Part shown: positions 51,228 to 63,790 of the stretch, piece after piece | How positions within the stretch are numbered: position 1 is the first letter of the stretch | Layout: every line of letters starts with the position of its first letter | Source: Cyanophora paradoxa | Taxonomy: Eukaryota; Glaucocystophyceae; Cyanophorales; Cyanophoraceae | Length of the DNA stretch: 64,000 nucleotides | Assembly (NCBI GenBank): GCA_004431415.1 | Contig: QPMI01000148.1 | Coordinates: 1 to 64,000, forward strand | Direction: 5' to 3' | Notes under the pieces: model-generated | Told to the model about the DNA's origin: nothing | The model's input: the letters and a program-made list of their open reading frames with translations, nothing else | Database searches by the model: none | Program-made: the position numbers and the translations under genes

Positions 51228-52784
51228 TCAGAAGGACGCGGAAACAATCGGGTTGAGGGTGCCGAGGGGCGGCGCGTGCCCGTGGACGCTTCCGGGGGTA
51301 CCGTTCTTGAACTGGGGCAGGGGTACGGCGGGCGAGGCGGGGAGGCGGCCGAGGCGGCGGAGGAGGCGGGAGCGGGCGGGGCGGGAGGGTACGGTGTCGA
51401 CGGAGGCGCGGCGGGGTACGGATGCCTCGCGGGCTTCCCGTTCGCGATCGCGCTCCTGCTCCTCGCGATCGCGATCGCGATCGTCCTCCCCGTTGCTGCT
51501 ACCCCCGCCGCTGCTGCCGCTGCTCGGGTCCTCCGGGGGCGGCGAGGGCGGCTTGGAATTGGAGGAAGTGGGGTAGGGCGAGCCCGAGCGCAGCGGCGGC
51601 AGGCGGTCGCGATCGAACGAGGCCGGTCGCTTCGAGGGCGCGGGGAAGGAGGCCGGCGCCTTTCGGGGCGGGGGCGTCGCCACGCGCCGCGGCCCGCCTT
51701 GGGACCCAGCCGAACTGGAGGTCTCTGCAGCGGGCGTCGCTGGCCGCAGGCAGGGCGCTGACGCCGGGGCGTAGATCATCGAGCCGCCCATCGCTTCCTG
51801 CAAGGGGCAGCGGTCAAGCGTGGCCAAGGCGAGCGGGGTAGCTATAGATAGAGCGCAGGGAAATTGGCGTGTAAATCGTTGAATTAAAATTAAAGAGCGA
51901 ACCGCCTGGCGTCGGACGCAGTTAGCGATGGCGAGCCGGCGGAGGGATCGGCAGCCGGACGAGAGGTCAGCCAGCAGTAGCGCTATCGGATCAGCGTTGG
52001 ACCCTCCCGCGGCCGCGGCTGCTAGCGCTGCTGCTGCTGTCTCCTTCTTCGAATTCGCTGTCGGCGCCGCCGCCGCCGGCGGCGGCGGCGCAGGCTTGCG
52101 GGGCACGATGCAGGCGCCCAGCGCGACTTCGTGCCACTCGCGGAGGCGCCTCGAGCTCGAGCCGGCGCTGTCCTCGATCGTGAGGGAGGACGCCACGTGC
52201 CTTAGGAACGCGACCAAGTCCGAATTGATCTCGGACGCGCCGCTCCAGAAGCTGGCGAGGGAGACGAGGGACTGCCGGAACCACTCGCGCGTGACCCCGC
52301 GCTCGTTCCCCTTGCGGTCCACGTCAAAATCGACCTCGCCGATCTTCGAGCACTCGGCCAGATCCCAACTCGTCCTAAGAGACCGGTACAGAGCGCTGCG
52401 CGCGCGCGAGGGATAGATCTAGATTAGATAAACAGGAAGGTGACGGACTCGGAAATATATATAACAGCAAGCAAGACACTCAATATAAACATATATAATT
52501 ACCGGTGAAAGCGCAGGTACATTTCTTTGTTCAGAGCTGTCGCGTCCCGGCTTCCAGAGGCGCAGAGCCAGAGCTGCAGGGGGCGCCGTTAGCGAGGCTC
52601 TAAATCTGGGAGGCACTAGTACTAAACATTCTCATGATCATATAATCAGACGCACCATGTCCAACAACTTGACCACCTCTGCGATGGGAGACATAGGAAC
52701 GGCCGAGGAGCTTGAGCCGGGGATCGGCCCAGCGACGGCGGCAGCAGAGGAGGCTGCCTTCGGGTATTCAACGTCGCAAGCCAT
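51228..52784 (-). CDS. Protein with EF-hand-like helical region and disordered Ser/Arg/Pro tail
   Basis: Exon model on the minus strand: 52656-52784, 52503-52573, 51228-52395; in frame for 455 residues. The start MACDVEYPKAASSAAAVAGP leads into IAEVVKLLDM|LWLCASGSRD and LNKEMYLRFHRALYRSL. A second helical unit follows: FDVDRKGNERGVTREWFRQS with SFWSGASEINSDLVAFLRHV. This resembles helix-loop-helix regions common in protist flagellar-associated proteins, where an EF-hand-like D-x-D loop precedes a WF...L helix. The C-terminal half is low complexity (EDDRDRDREEQERDRERE). An extra intron ending at CCTTGCAG (about 51,800) is possible. Function unknown. Confidence 0.6.
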
Positions 52785-55700
52785 GGCTCGAGCTCGGCCG
52801 GCCGCGGGACACACAACTGAACTGAGAGGGAGGTGCTTCGCTCGCTGCCACGTGCACAGCTGCCGCCGTATACGTACTAGCGCGACGCTGGGATGTCGGC
52901 AACGCTTCTTCCTGTGCTCAACGCGCTTCTCGAGCTCGAATCCGTCCCAACAAAAGACGGCCGCCGGATATACTGCCGAACTGGTCGGATTTACAGCCTG
53001 GCAGCCGCACGCGCGCAATGCGCACGGTACGCGTATACGTATACGCGGTCCCGGAGTCCTGGAGCTCGCTACACTTCGGAGACCGGCGGGAAGGCCGGCG
53101 AGAATCCGAATAGCGATGAAAGAGCTAGCGCTGCTGACTCAGTGCTGAGCCGACGTGTACGGCCGCGCCCACCGTCGAAGCTTAAGACGTGGCAATTGCA
53201 ATTGCCGCTTAAGAAGCCTGCAAGTTAGGCTGCAAGCCTGCAACCCGGCGGCTCGACTCGGACTCGGCGAGCATGCGCTGGCAGGCTCGGTCACAGCCTT
53301 GGTACCGGTGTTGCTCGGAGCATGCGCCGGCGCAGCGCCGCTTCTGCGCATGCGCAGCGAGAGTTGATGAGCTCCGACCGGGTACAGCGTATACGTCGCG
53401 CGTTCCTAGTAACGGCGGTACCGGTCCGTCGGCGGACTGTGTAAGTTAACAGTGTAACGTATAACGGCGGACGCCGGACCGTCGGACACTGCGGACAGTC
53501 GATCGTCGTCGACTCGTCGTCGACTCGACGACGAGTCCGACGAGTCGACGTCGAGTCGTCCGGTCAACCGACGATCGCGACCGGTACCGCGGTCCGCGGC
53601 CGCGGTCCGCGGAGGCTCGATTAATATAATTTGTAATGGAATCAGGCATGATCTGCCTCCGAGGCTCCGAGTCCGAGGCTCCGAGCGGACGTACCGAGCC
53701 TCAGAGGAATCATGCGCATGCGCATGCAAGCCATTGCAACTTGCAAGGATGCGCGGAGTCGCCGCGGAGCACGAGTTTTTTTATGATCTGGCGGCTTGAA
53801 CCCCATAACTTCCAAGCCTAAATTGAAGTATACCGGCTCCAAGCCGCATTGTGGGTACGTATATACGTATACAGGCAGGCAGCATGGCGCATGGCCCATG
53901 CATATGGCCATGGCCAGTACGTTCGACGCGTATACGTACGATCACAATCAGTGAATTGATATCGATCATGAGCTAGGAGCCAAAGACAAGCTTAAGTGAC
54001 CCGGCCCAGCCTGCATGCGCAGCTGCGCATGCCTGACTGCATGCACAGTTGTAAATTAAACTTGAGATGTGTCACACTGTGGAATGTATACGTATACGTA
54101 CGTGCACGTGCCGCAGTGCCACGGTGTGTCACATGAGTCATGCACTGCGGCACACTGTGTGACAGGCCCTGAGGACCCCCGTGTATCTAGTCGTGTCGGC
54201 TTGAAGGCAAGTCGGAGCCTCGGCCTTCCCACGCTGCCATGGCCAGGCTGTTCGGAGCTCATGATCAAGCCGACGTTTAAAATTTAAACAAACTTAAGAA
54301 GGCGCCGGCGGCGCCGGCCGCCGCACTGAGATTGAGTGACTGAATCGAATTTTTTGTTCCACATTCAAGAAGAAAACAACGCGGTGATGAAGGTTTCGCA
54401 AAAATTAAAACTCAAAGGGCTTTGATTCAAATCAATGCGCGTGTTCGTAACGAGAAGACTCGGAACGTTTGAACTTCCTTAATCGAGGCTCCGAGGCAGC
54501 GGCGAGGCTGTCCGAGCCAGTGATGAGTCTCTAATTTATAATACAAAATAATACTCATTTATATAATTATTATAATAAACATTACTGTAATAGTCCCAGG
54601 GCGGCAGTTATTGATAACAATAAAATAACCGGGGGGGATACAGGCTACAAACACTCTAAACGCTGCGTAATTCATGCTTAGCAACGCCTACGTCAAAAAG
54701 AAACGAAGCGCAGCAAGCTATAAGAGTCGTACAGCATCTTTGGCGTTCCGGCAGGTCGCCCGCCCGCCCGTCCAGCCACGGGGGTACAGTGGGTACGGCG
54801 CCTCCCTCTGGTGAATTCGAAACCACGGGAATTTAGATGTCTGCATTCTGAAATCCACAGTATAATAGCTTAGGCGATGTTCTTATCCCTTTTCTAACGT
54901 TTTCGAGCTGTACTGTGAGGTGCGGGGCCCCGGGGTGCCCTCTCTATGGAGCGTTATTTATAATACGCTAATCGTTATAATAATATTATATAACGTTAGT
55001 GTAATATTATAATAAAAGTGCGGATTTTGGTCTAATCTGTAATCCGATCACTGGTCCGAGCTCGAGCGCTCGTAATAGACTAATGGTTCAAACGCTAAGT
55101 TAATCGAATTCGAATCTATGATGTAACATTGATGTTTCTGCTCATGTCATGAACCTAATGATTGTCATCCATGAATGACCATGATGTACATGTTAGACTC
55201 ATGTATAAGGCTCATGATCGCCGCTTATCCTTGTTCTTGTTTTTTGTTTGACTCTCGGAGATTCGAGCTTGCAGATCGGCTCGAGCTCTCGAGCTAGCGC
55301 CTCTCGGAGCATGCGAATCGCCGCGGCCTTCGCAGTGTGGGGTGGAAGTGACCCGTTGTGACGGGACGCGTCCATTCACACGAGCTATCAGCAAACTTGA
55401 AAAAGCTACTTGCAAAAAATTACATCTGCGTGCGCGCCGTATACGTACGCGTACGCGGCAGCGTGGGGCAGATCTATATAGCTAGCGATGCAATTGAATA
55501 TATAAAGAGTCTCTAGATCTATGCGAGCACGCCCGCAGCGCTACGGCCCTACCGTAGGCGGGCACCGCGGCACGCCGCACGCACTGTACATGTGGCACTG
55601 CAGCTGCAGGGCCCTCGAGCTCACGCTGCCAGAAGGCTTCAAAACGCATTAATGTGGGGGTCCGGGTCCAAAAACGCATTACTTACCGGCGCATTACTTA

Positions 55701-56880
55701 AGTGTTTTACGGTACCGGAGGCGGGCACGTGCACGCACCGTGGCACTGCAGGGCCGCCGGGCCAGTGCAGGCGTTGGCGTTGGCTGGTGTGACGAACTTG
55801 AAGCAGCTCCTGCGCAAGCGATCGCCGGTCAGAATTAATTATGTTGGACGTTTTCTTTATATAATTATCTTCATGAACAGTCGACCTTGGGGGAAGGAAG
55901 GCCCTTCGGTCCAACGGTACGTAATTAACTACCACGTATATATACGTATACTGGTCGGCTGCAGCTGGTAAGCAGTGTACTAAGCACTGCTAAGCAGTCA
56001 CTGAGTGGTAACTTCTCACAGAAAAATTCAAAATGCGAAATTCGTATGAATATTAATTAAGACACGTAGCATTTTGACGGTAGCAGTACTAGTGGTACCG
56101 GCCGCGATAGGCACTGGTACTACGGTAGCACGTGTACCAGTGTACGTATCATCTTCTCTAAACAGTCAGATCATATGCATCACTGAGTCATTTTGTATTC
56201 GGGCTGCATGCATATGCATGCGCAGCTATACTAGCTATAGTATCTGCTGCCTGGGAGAGCCTCGGAGTCTTAGAGTCGGAGAGCTGCATGCGCAGCTGCT
56301 AATTATAATCATGATCATGATTTATGATACATTCGCGCGTGCTTCCGGCCGCGGGGAATCCGAGATTTTCAGAACGTATACACACCAGCGAATTTATTTT
56401 TTCTACGGTGCAAAAGAGATGGCGTTCGTACGTTCAGCCCTCAGTCACTGAGTGAGCACTTCTACTGCCTCTAGTACATAATAGAGTCTATAGCTAGCTC
56501 ACACCTCGATAACTGCGCAAGCCGCTCTGTGTTCGGAAGCCTTGAAGTTCGGAACATGAATCGGATCCGATGATCTACGCATGCTGATCATGATCATGCA
56601 TATGAGCCGCACTGCGGCACTACGGCACTGCGGAACTCGGAAGCTCATTGATGCCATGATGTAAGCTTAAGCGCTCAGCGTGCGGCCGTAGCTAGCTGTA
56701 GCCGCGGTCGGTGATCATGACAAACTTCGAATTCGGAAGTTAAAAAAATCGCGATTGCGCTTCTTCTTTAACTAAACATGTACATAAGAAATCGTAGATC
56801 GTGGTTCATATGCCAGCTGCAGCAGACCAGATGTAGCTAAACTACACGGCGCGCGACTCGGCGATCAACCAGGAGGCGAG
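52785..56880. other. Long palindrome-rich non-coding region
   Basis: About 4 kb without a supportable gene. It is dense in self-complementary words: GTATACGTATACG (53,030 and 54,090), TGCATGCGCAGCTGCGCATGC (54,013-54,033), nested GTCGAC/GACGAC palindromes at 53,500-53,560, and GCATGCATATGCATGC near 56,205. AT-rich blocks at 54,530-55,030 contain TATAATAATATTATA. No repeats matching known transposons were recognised. Confidence 0.55.
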
Positions 56881-57150
56881 GTAATTATAAATATACTAGC
56901 AGACCGCGCCCGGCCCTGTGCAAGAGTGGCAAGTGCGGGCCACGCGCGGAGGTGCAAGGGGGGGTACTGGTACACATTGCAGGGTACTTAGGGTGGGAGG
57001 GGGGGGGGCGGAAGGGGGGGAGGGGGGAGGGGCAGAGAGGCAAGGCTGGCTGCCGGGCGAGGCGGGCGGGGTGGCGAGGCGGGCAGGTGGGGTGGCGTCG
57101 CGGGCGGCGGGACCGGGCAGGCAGGCAGGCGAAGGCGGCGGCGGGCAGGG

Positions 57151-57790
57151 AAGCGGGCGGAGGGGCAGGTGGCGCCGGGCCCTGCGCATAGCCTGCACAT
57201 ACGCAGAGCCGAGGCGTCAGCTCGCCCCGGACAGCGGCCGTGCGGGGGCGGGGCCCAGCGGGGGCGGCCGGGCCAGGTGCGCGGCAGCAGCGGCGGAGCG
57301 AACCTGGAGTCGACGACGCTGGAGCAGCCGGCAAGCCTAGGGCGCCGGCGGCGGGCGGGGAAGCGGGCGGAGGGGCAGGTGGCGCCGGGCCCTGCGCATA
57401 GCCTGCACATACGCAGAGCCGAGGCGTCAGCTCGCCCCGGACAGCGGCCGTGCGGGGGCGGGGCCCAGCGGGGGCGGCCGGGCCAGGTGCGCGGCAGCAG
57501 CGGCGGAGCGAACCTGGAGTCGACGACGCTGGAGCAGCCGGCAAGCCTAGGGCGCCGGCGGCGGGCGGGGAAGCGGGCGGAGGGGCAGGTGGCGCCGGGC
57601 CCTGCGCATAGCCTGCACATACGCAGAGCCGAGGCGTCAGCTCGCCCCGGAAAGCGGCCGTGCGGGGGCGGGGCCCAGCGGGGGCGTCCGGGCCAGGTGC
57701 GCGGCAGCAGCGGCGGAGCGAACCTGGAGTCGACGACGCTGAAGCAACCGGCAGGGCGGCGGGCGGGGAAGCGAGCGGAGGGGCAGGTGG
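57151..57790. repeat. 210-bp tandem repeat, three full units plus a partial one
   Basis: AAGCGGGCGGAGGGGCAGGT starts at 57151, 57361 and 57571, exactly 210 bases apart, with a diverged partial unit at about 57,769. Units 1 and 2 appear identical and unit 3 has a few changes. Because 210 is a multiple of three, several frames stay open across all units on both strands and encode 70-residue repeats. I see no evidence that any is translated. Confidence 0.85.
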
Positions 57791-60700
57791 CCTAGGGCCT
57801 AGGGCCTAGGGCCGAGGCGCCAGCGCGCTCTGGAGAGCGGCGGCGCGGGGGCGAGGCCCAGTGGCGCCGGCTAGCTCGGCCCATGGCCAGCTGCAGCTGC
57901 AGCGAATACTGCGGGCGCTGGGGCGCTGGCCGCGGGTCAAGACACGCGCGCGTGGCGTTGAGGGCTAGCTATCTAGGCCTAGGCGTTCACTCGTACGCGT
58001 GCGAGGCCTAGGCAGCCCGCCGCGGCGCGGCTAGGCTGCGCCGTACTTGCAATTGCTCACCGGCATGACAGCTCATTGTGACTGCGCTTGAGGGTCTAGA
58101 CATATCGATATCGATATCTAAATCTTAGCTGGAGTCTGCTTGAACCGGAGTTCGTCAGAAACCGAGAGCGAAGCTTAAGGCGGAACGCCGCGGCCCGAGC
58201 TCGAGGCCGCAGCCGGAATTCGAAGCGCACCGGAACGCGGCGTCGCGAGCAGAGCTGCGCATGCGAGCTCGTGCACATGTAACAGCTGCTTCGCTTCTTC
58301 GCTTGCCATGGCCACCTGCTCCATTCCCCCCTGCTCCATTCCCCCCTGCTCCATTCCCCCCTGCTCCAGCTTGAAGCACGGGTACTGCAACACGATATCG
58401 GCCGAAACTCTCGGGAGCGCTTTTTTTCGGCGCCCGGTACAACAGGTACTTGAGGCGGCCTAGCGCGCGACGCGCCGCTTCTCGAGCCAAGGCATGTATG
58501 ACAGAGTTTGTAGAGCGCATTTAGAGCAATCAGGAGCACGTGGTTTGGCGCATATAGCAATAGCAGGTGAGGAGCGGCTTCGACATGTTTGCGCAGCCCC
58601 GCCGGCGCCATTGCATTTTTTTCCGCCGCTCGCAGCGGCTATGGTGCGATCACACCTGGGGGGGGGGGGGGCTACGTCGGGAGGAGACTCTCGACACCAC
58701 CTACCTACTACTTCACCATACCTAGTCCTCGAGAAACTTACCTGATCTACTCTTAGCCTCGCACACACTAGATATAGCCGCCCCGACCGACTCGCTGGGC
58801 CCGCCCAAGCGAGCGCCTGCCTTGCCTCCCTCTCCCGCTCTGCCTCCCGCTCGCTCTCTTGGCCCTGCCTCCCATTCACGACCTCGCCCGCGCTCCTCGC
58901 GCCTCGACAGGGAGGGAACGATGGATCGGAAGGCTTGGCGGAAGGCTTCGGCTGGTCGTTGCACCCACCAGATACCCGGCCATCGTGCCAGGACCGTGGG
59001 TTGAAGGACCGCCGCGGAGGGGGGCTCGCAATTGCCCGCGGCGGGGGTGCGGCGGCTGGTTCGAGGCTGGAAGCCCTGCTGACCGAGAAATCCGACCCTC
59101 CCCTCCCCGCCACGGCCGGCGCCGACCTTCTCCGTCCCGCCCCACTTCTTCCCCGCAACGTCCCCCTCGCCTCATTCCCCTCGGCCCCTCTACGCCGACG
59201 TGCTTCCACCCGCGCTTCGGGCGAGCGGCCCCTCGACGCGGAGCCCGCCGCGCTAGCTGTAGTCGCGGCCGCGTCGAGAGTAGGCAGATTAGACCGCGGG
59301 TCCGTCCTGGCTTTCCTACCGTACAGTAGAACAGCCCGCGAGCTCCGGACGTCCCGACGGTCCCTAGGCAGGCAGCACTAGCAGTAGTAGTGTTTTAATT
59401 TACCTCCCTCTCGTAGACCCTGGGTAGTCCTCTCGGTAGCCTAGTCCTAAGCTAGGCTAGATGTATAGGTAGTAGCTCTCTGCTCTGGGTTAGCTTTGCT
59501 TTAGTTTACGTCTCCTTGACTAGCTCCACCCTGTCCGATGGCTGATAGGTTCCCTACCCGGCGTAACCAGTAGGCTCATCTTTCGACTTGACACTTTACG
59601 GACTCCTCAGTTCTATCATTAGCCGTATTGTCTCGGTGTGTGCGAATTCACTAATGGGTGCGATCACACCTATACGAGAGTGCATGCAAAGAATCTCATC
59701 TTACAAAAATTGCTAACACAGAAAGTACGCCGCACCAATTCACCAGGGGAGCAAGGGAGGGGGTACCCCCCCTTGCAATAACGGAAGGGGCGGACGGCCA
59801 CGGGGATGAAGAGGGAGGGTGCTCGAGGGAAGGGGGAGGACGGGGGCGGGACGGGGCCGGGGGAGAGGGGGGCGGCCGCGGTCCGAACGGGGGGGAGGGG
59901 CGGGGGAGGGGGCAATTGTAATACAAAGTACATGGCGCTGCTACTAGTTCTAGTACTAGAACTAATCGTAAGCGAGATCCGTCGGAAGGCAGGCGGGCGA
60001 AGCTCGAGCTCAGCTCGAGTCGCTGGCTCATATGAATGATCACGATCACCATCATCGCGATCGAGTTACTAAGAGGAGAGGGAGGCGCGGCGGGGCCGCC
60101 CCAGGACAGGGCCCGCGGGGGCGCTGGAGGCGGAGGCCATGGAGGGGCGGTCCCGCAGGATAGAGGCGGACGTGAGTAGCGGGGCGTTGGCGCGCCGCGG
60201 GCGGATGATCTGCGGAGCGGGAGGGGAGGGGAAGGGAGGGGAGGGGGCGGCCGTGAGTCAGGTCCCAGCGGGAGCGGGAGCGGCGCTGGGGTTGGGTGGA
60301 AGGGTAATGAGCGGGGGTGGCATGGGTGGTGCGGAATAAGGGGGTGGAGGTGGAGGGGATAAGAACGAAGGTAGAAGGGGGGGGGGGGGGGCAAGGGGCG
60401 CGAAGAGAGGTGGGGGGGGGGGGGGGGGGGATATAGAGCCTGCATGCTTAGGGTGACGAGCCGGAGGGGGACGGGGGAACCTTTTTTCCGAGAGCGCTAT
60501 GAATAGCTAACTGGGGAGCTCCCTCCTAGCCAAGCCTCTAACGGCCCCCTAGGCAAGGGCGCGTGGGAAGGGACCGGGGGCCGGCGGGAGAAAGGGAGGG
60601 AGGGGGGGAGCGGGGGATAGGGAGAAAGGAGGCAATCGCAAAATTATCAATTGCAAGGACGGGGACCTTCTTTTCGGAAGCTGGAGAAGGGGAAAAGGAG

Positions 60701-60880
60701 GCAGCCGCAGGGGCGAAGGTGGGGATCCGAAGGGGAAGGGAGGGAGGGGAGGGGTAGGGGAAAAGGAGGCTATTGCAAGCTTATTAATATTAAGGGCGCG
60801 GAGCTAGGCAAGGGCGCGGGCCTATCTGGATCTCGTTGGAAGGTGGGGAGGGGTAGAGAGAGAGGGGGGGGTAGGGGAAA
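57791..60880. other. Gene-poor stretch
   Basis: No gene supported. It contains CTGCTCCATTCCCCC repeated three times and once partly at 58316-58368, a G run at about 58,660, and the direct repeat GTGCGATCACACCT at about 58,645 and 59,657. Pyrimidine-rich DNA lies at 58,800-59,500 and purine-rich DNA at 59,750-60,880. Low-complexity open frames here are not convincing. Confidence 0.5.
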
Positions 60881-60889
60881 AGGGACCTT

Positions 60890-63790
60890 CTTCTCGACGA
60901 GGATGCGCGTGATGAGCTGGAAGAAGGAGTTGATGGCCTGCGCCGAAAGAGGGGGGAGGAGAGAGAGTCAGACGAGGCGGGGGGGGGGGGGGGGGGGGAG
61001 GGGGTGGGGGGAGGGGGCTCCGGGCGCGTTGCGCTTCACGAGTTATAAGGGAGAAAGAGAGCTCTAAGAGATCTAAGCTATATATAGACCCGAATCCCCG
61101 CCCTCAAATTAGTTCGGAACGGCGCACCGCGATGACCTCGTCCTCAAAAGGCCTCTGAGGCCTCTGATGAGAGATCTAAGCCCTAAGATAGATTCCCCTT
61201 GTCTTCAGCTAACTATAGCTAGGCAACAAGGAAATCGCTCCAATCTGAAACCCCTGTCCTGCGAAATATGGCCCCGTTTGAAATCAAGACATCTAAGATG
61301 ACTTCCTCCTTAAGCTTAGAGCTCTAAGAGTTCTAAGCTCTAAAGATAGACCCTCTAGATCTAGATCCCTCTAGATCTCCTAGAATTTTTGTTATCGGAC
61401 GCACCGCGATGACCTCGTCCTCGGAGGCCTCGGAGGGGTCGAGCCCGTCGGGGACCCCCCCCCGCCCCGCCCGCATCGCCAGCGCCAGCGCCGCCGCCGC
61501 CGTCGCCTGCGCGCGAGCCCAAGTTGGATATCTTGTAGATCTCAAGGCCTTAAGGCCTTAAGATAGAACCGGACCGGGGCGAGTGTTGCCTAGCTATAGT
61601 TAGCTGAAGACAAGGGGAATTGGAGGGCGGCGCAGGGGCCGCCTACTGCGCACGGGCCCAGGTTGGGTGTATAGAGGGCGACCGGACCGGGGGGTACACA
61701 GTCTCCTGGGGCTCTCGCATTGCCTAGATTCTTGATATAAGACCAGCCTCGGATTACTGTCAAAAGAAAATGATCTGGATCTCCGCGCACGGCGAAGCTC
61801 TAGATCTTATCTCTAGATCGATGTCTTGTAGATCGTAAGACCTGGCTTCTGATCTAGATGGCGGGGACCGGGCGCACGGCGCGCTGGATCTCGGGCTCGG
61901 GTGCCGCCTCGCTGCCGCGGCGGGGCACGGGCGGCAGCCGCGACGTCTTCCGTGCCATCGGCGGTCCCGACCCCGCAGCCTCGTCGCCCTGCGGGGCGGC
62001 TTGCAATCAGTTCGGGCGCCTTTGCTATAAAAGAGAGTAGGGCGGTGCTGCTCAGGAGGACAATTCGGGAGGATGGACGGGTGCCCCGGACCTGGCCGGG
62101 GGCTTCGGGGCCTTAAGGGATAGTACTAGGCCAGAAAGGGGCGGTGCGCAGTTGCCAAGGGATCCTGGGCCGAGAGAAGAAGCCCTAAGGGATGCTGGGC
62201 CGGCTAGAGAAGGCCAAGGGGAGCCTAAGCCTAAGCTTCAAGGGCCGAGGGACGGGAGCCTCGAGCCTGGCCTCGGATGCTGGGCCGAGAAGCCCTAAGG
62301 GATGCTGGGCCGGCCGAGGATGGTTGGTTGCTGAGGCTTAGAAAAGGCCAAGGGGAGCCTAAGCCTAAGCCTAAGGGGCCGATCGCGAGGGCCGGGGGCT
62401 GCGACTAAGGGACTAAGGGGAAGCCTAGAGCCTAAGCCTAAGGGGCCCATCGCGAGGGCGGGTAGCCTCGGACCTGGCCGGGGGCCTCGGAGACGGATGC
62501 GAGGGGCTGCTGCTGCTGCTGCGCGGGGGGCGAGGTGGGGTCAGGTGAGCCTCGGAGCTTGTACATTCCTTGGTGAGGTGAGAGGAGGAGGCGCCCTTGC
62601 GGCGCCCCTTAGAAGCTCCTGCCCCCTAGCCCCCTACCCTCCCCCCCCCCCCCCCCCCCCCCTCTCTTGTTCTCACCTGCTCGAAGGAGTGGCGGGCGAC
62701 GGCGCAGCGGAGGAGGGCCTCCTCGAACTCCGGCAGGATCAGCTCCTCCAGGTTGTCCTGGGGGTGGGGAGGGGGGAGGGGGAGCGTCAGAGGAGGGGGG
62801 GTCTAGAGCGAGCGGCCGGGAACGGTGCCCAGCGCTACAGCCAGATCCACAGCTAGCGGCGTCGGGAAGGGGGGGGGGGAGGTGGGGGGGAGGGGGGGGG
62901 GCGGGGACGGCGGCCCAAGGGCACCTTGGCGTGGTCGTCCGCGATGGTCACGTCTGGAGGGCGGGGGGTACGTCAGCGGGGGTGAAGGGGGGGGGGAGCG
63001 GGGACGGGTAGGGCAGCGGGCGCGCCGTCGTCTGCGGGCGAGGGGGGTAGGAGTCAGGGTCCGAGCCAGGGACCGCGATGCACAGGGGGTACAGGGGGCA
63101 CAGGGGGTACAGCTCAAGGGCGGGGGTACAGGCGCACCGATGACGGGGTCGGCCTGGCTCGTCGCGAAGGCGTCCTGGGGGAGGGCGAAGAGGGGGGGGG
63201 GGGGGGGCGGTCAGCGGGCGCGCCACAAGTTGGACCGGAGGCGCCCACAGAGAGCGGTGGCGCCCAAGGCAAGGGAAAGGCTGTGGGAAGCGAAAGATGG
63301 CAGGGCCGCTAGAGGCGAAGCGGAAGGCAAGCGGAGCGGCCTGCCCCCCCCCCCCCCCCCCCCCCCCCCCGCCACATGCTAGAGCGGGGACCGCTAGAGC
63401 TCGAGCCCGTCCCGTCCCGCCCCGCCCCGCCCCGCCCACCCCCGCGTCCCCACGGGCCGGCGCCGGCCCCGGCCGGGGCGCACCTGGATGTCCTTCTGGG
63501 AGAGGGCCCGGTCCTGCGCGGCGGGCGCGGGGGCGCCGTCAGCCCTCGGCCCGCTCGGCTCGGCTCCGACGCTTAGAGGAAGCGTGGGGGCGGGGGGCGA
63601 GGGCGAGGGCGGGGGGACAGGGGCGAATGGCGAGGGCGGAGGGAGGGACACGCGCCACCCCGAATGGCGTCCTCTAAGCGTCGGAGCCGGGGTGGGGGGC
63701 GAGGGGGGCGGAAGGGGGCACGGGCGGGCCTGGAGGAGGCCGAGGTCGCTGAACATCGCGAGGTACTCCCGGATCGAGATCTGCGGCAAG
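60890..63790 (-). CDS. Unrecognised multi-exon protein with EF-hand-like/ARM-like helices (partial)
   Basis: Small minus-strand exons bounded by AG and GT sites: ISIREYLAMFSDLGLLQ (about 63,730-63,780), DRALSQKDIQ (63,485-63,520), DAFATSQADPVI (63,135-63,175), VTIADDHAK (62,925-62,960), then DNLEELILPEFEEALLRCAV with ARHSFEQ (62,675-62,760), GLDPSEASEDEVIA (61,400-61,460) and QAINSFFQLITRILVEKK (60,890-60,955). Read in order they resemble a helical unit seen in many protist proteins, a short acidic loop followed by LPEFxEALLRxA. The introns are poly-C rich in the coding sense. The 5' part lies beyond 63,800 or outside the window. Family and function not identified. Confidence 0.55.
61192..61620. 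repeat. Perfect 37-nt inverted repeats flanking an exon
   Basis: ATTCCCCTTGTCTTCAGCTA... at 61192-61228 is the exact reverse complement of 61584-61620. Between them lies the exon encoding GLDPSEASEDEVIA and a partial duplicate of its sequence (GCACCGCGATGACCTCGTCCTC at about 61,124 just outside and 61,402 inside). No target-site duplication is obvious. Confidence 0.8.
62100..62470. repeat. Degenerate tandem repeats in an intron
   Basis: Repeated AAGGGATGCTGGGCCG, GGCCAAGGGGAGCCTAAGCC and GGGGCC(G/C)ATCGCGAGGGC units in irregular order between two candidate exons. Non-coding. Confidence 0.6.
62641..62662. repeat. Poly-C run (22) in an intron
   Basis: An uninterrupted C run beside the exon ending at about 62,675. 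A similar run of 27 C stands at 63344-63370, and G runs at 60,979-60,998 and 33,031-33,068. Confidence 0.8.

Noticed and set aside
57169-57795. 208-residue plus-strand protein of 70-residue repeats and its minus-strand counterparts
   Set aside because: Explained by a 210-bp tandem repeat whose period is a multiple of three; no other evidence of coding.
58460-59209. 249-codon minus-strand frame
   Set aside because: Arg/Ser/Pro-rich with no domain or splice support; likely composition.
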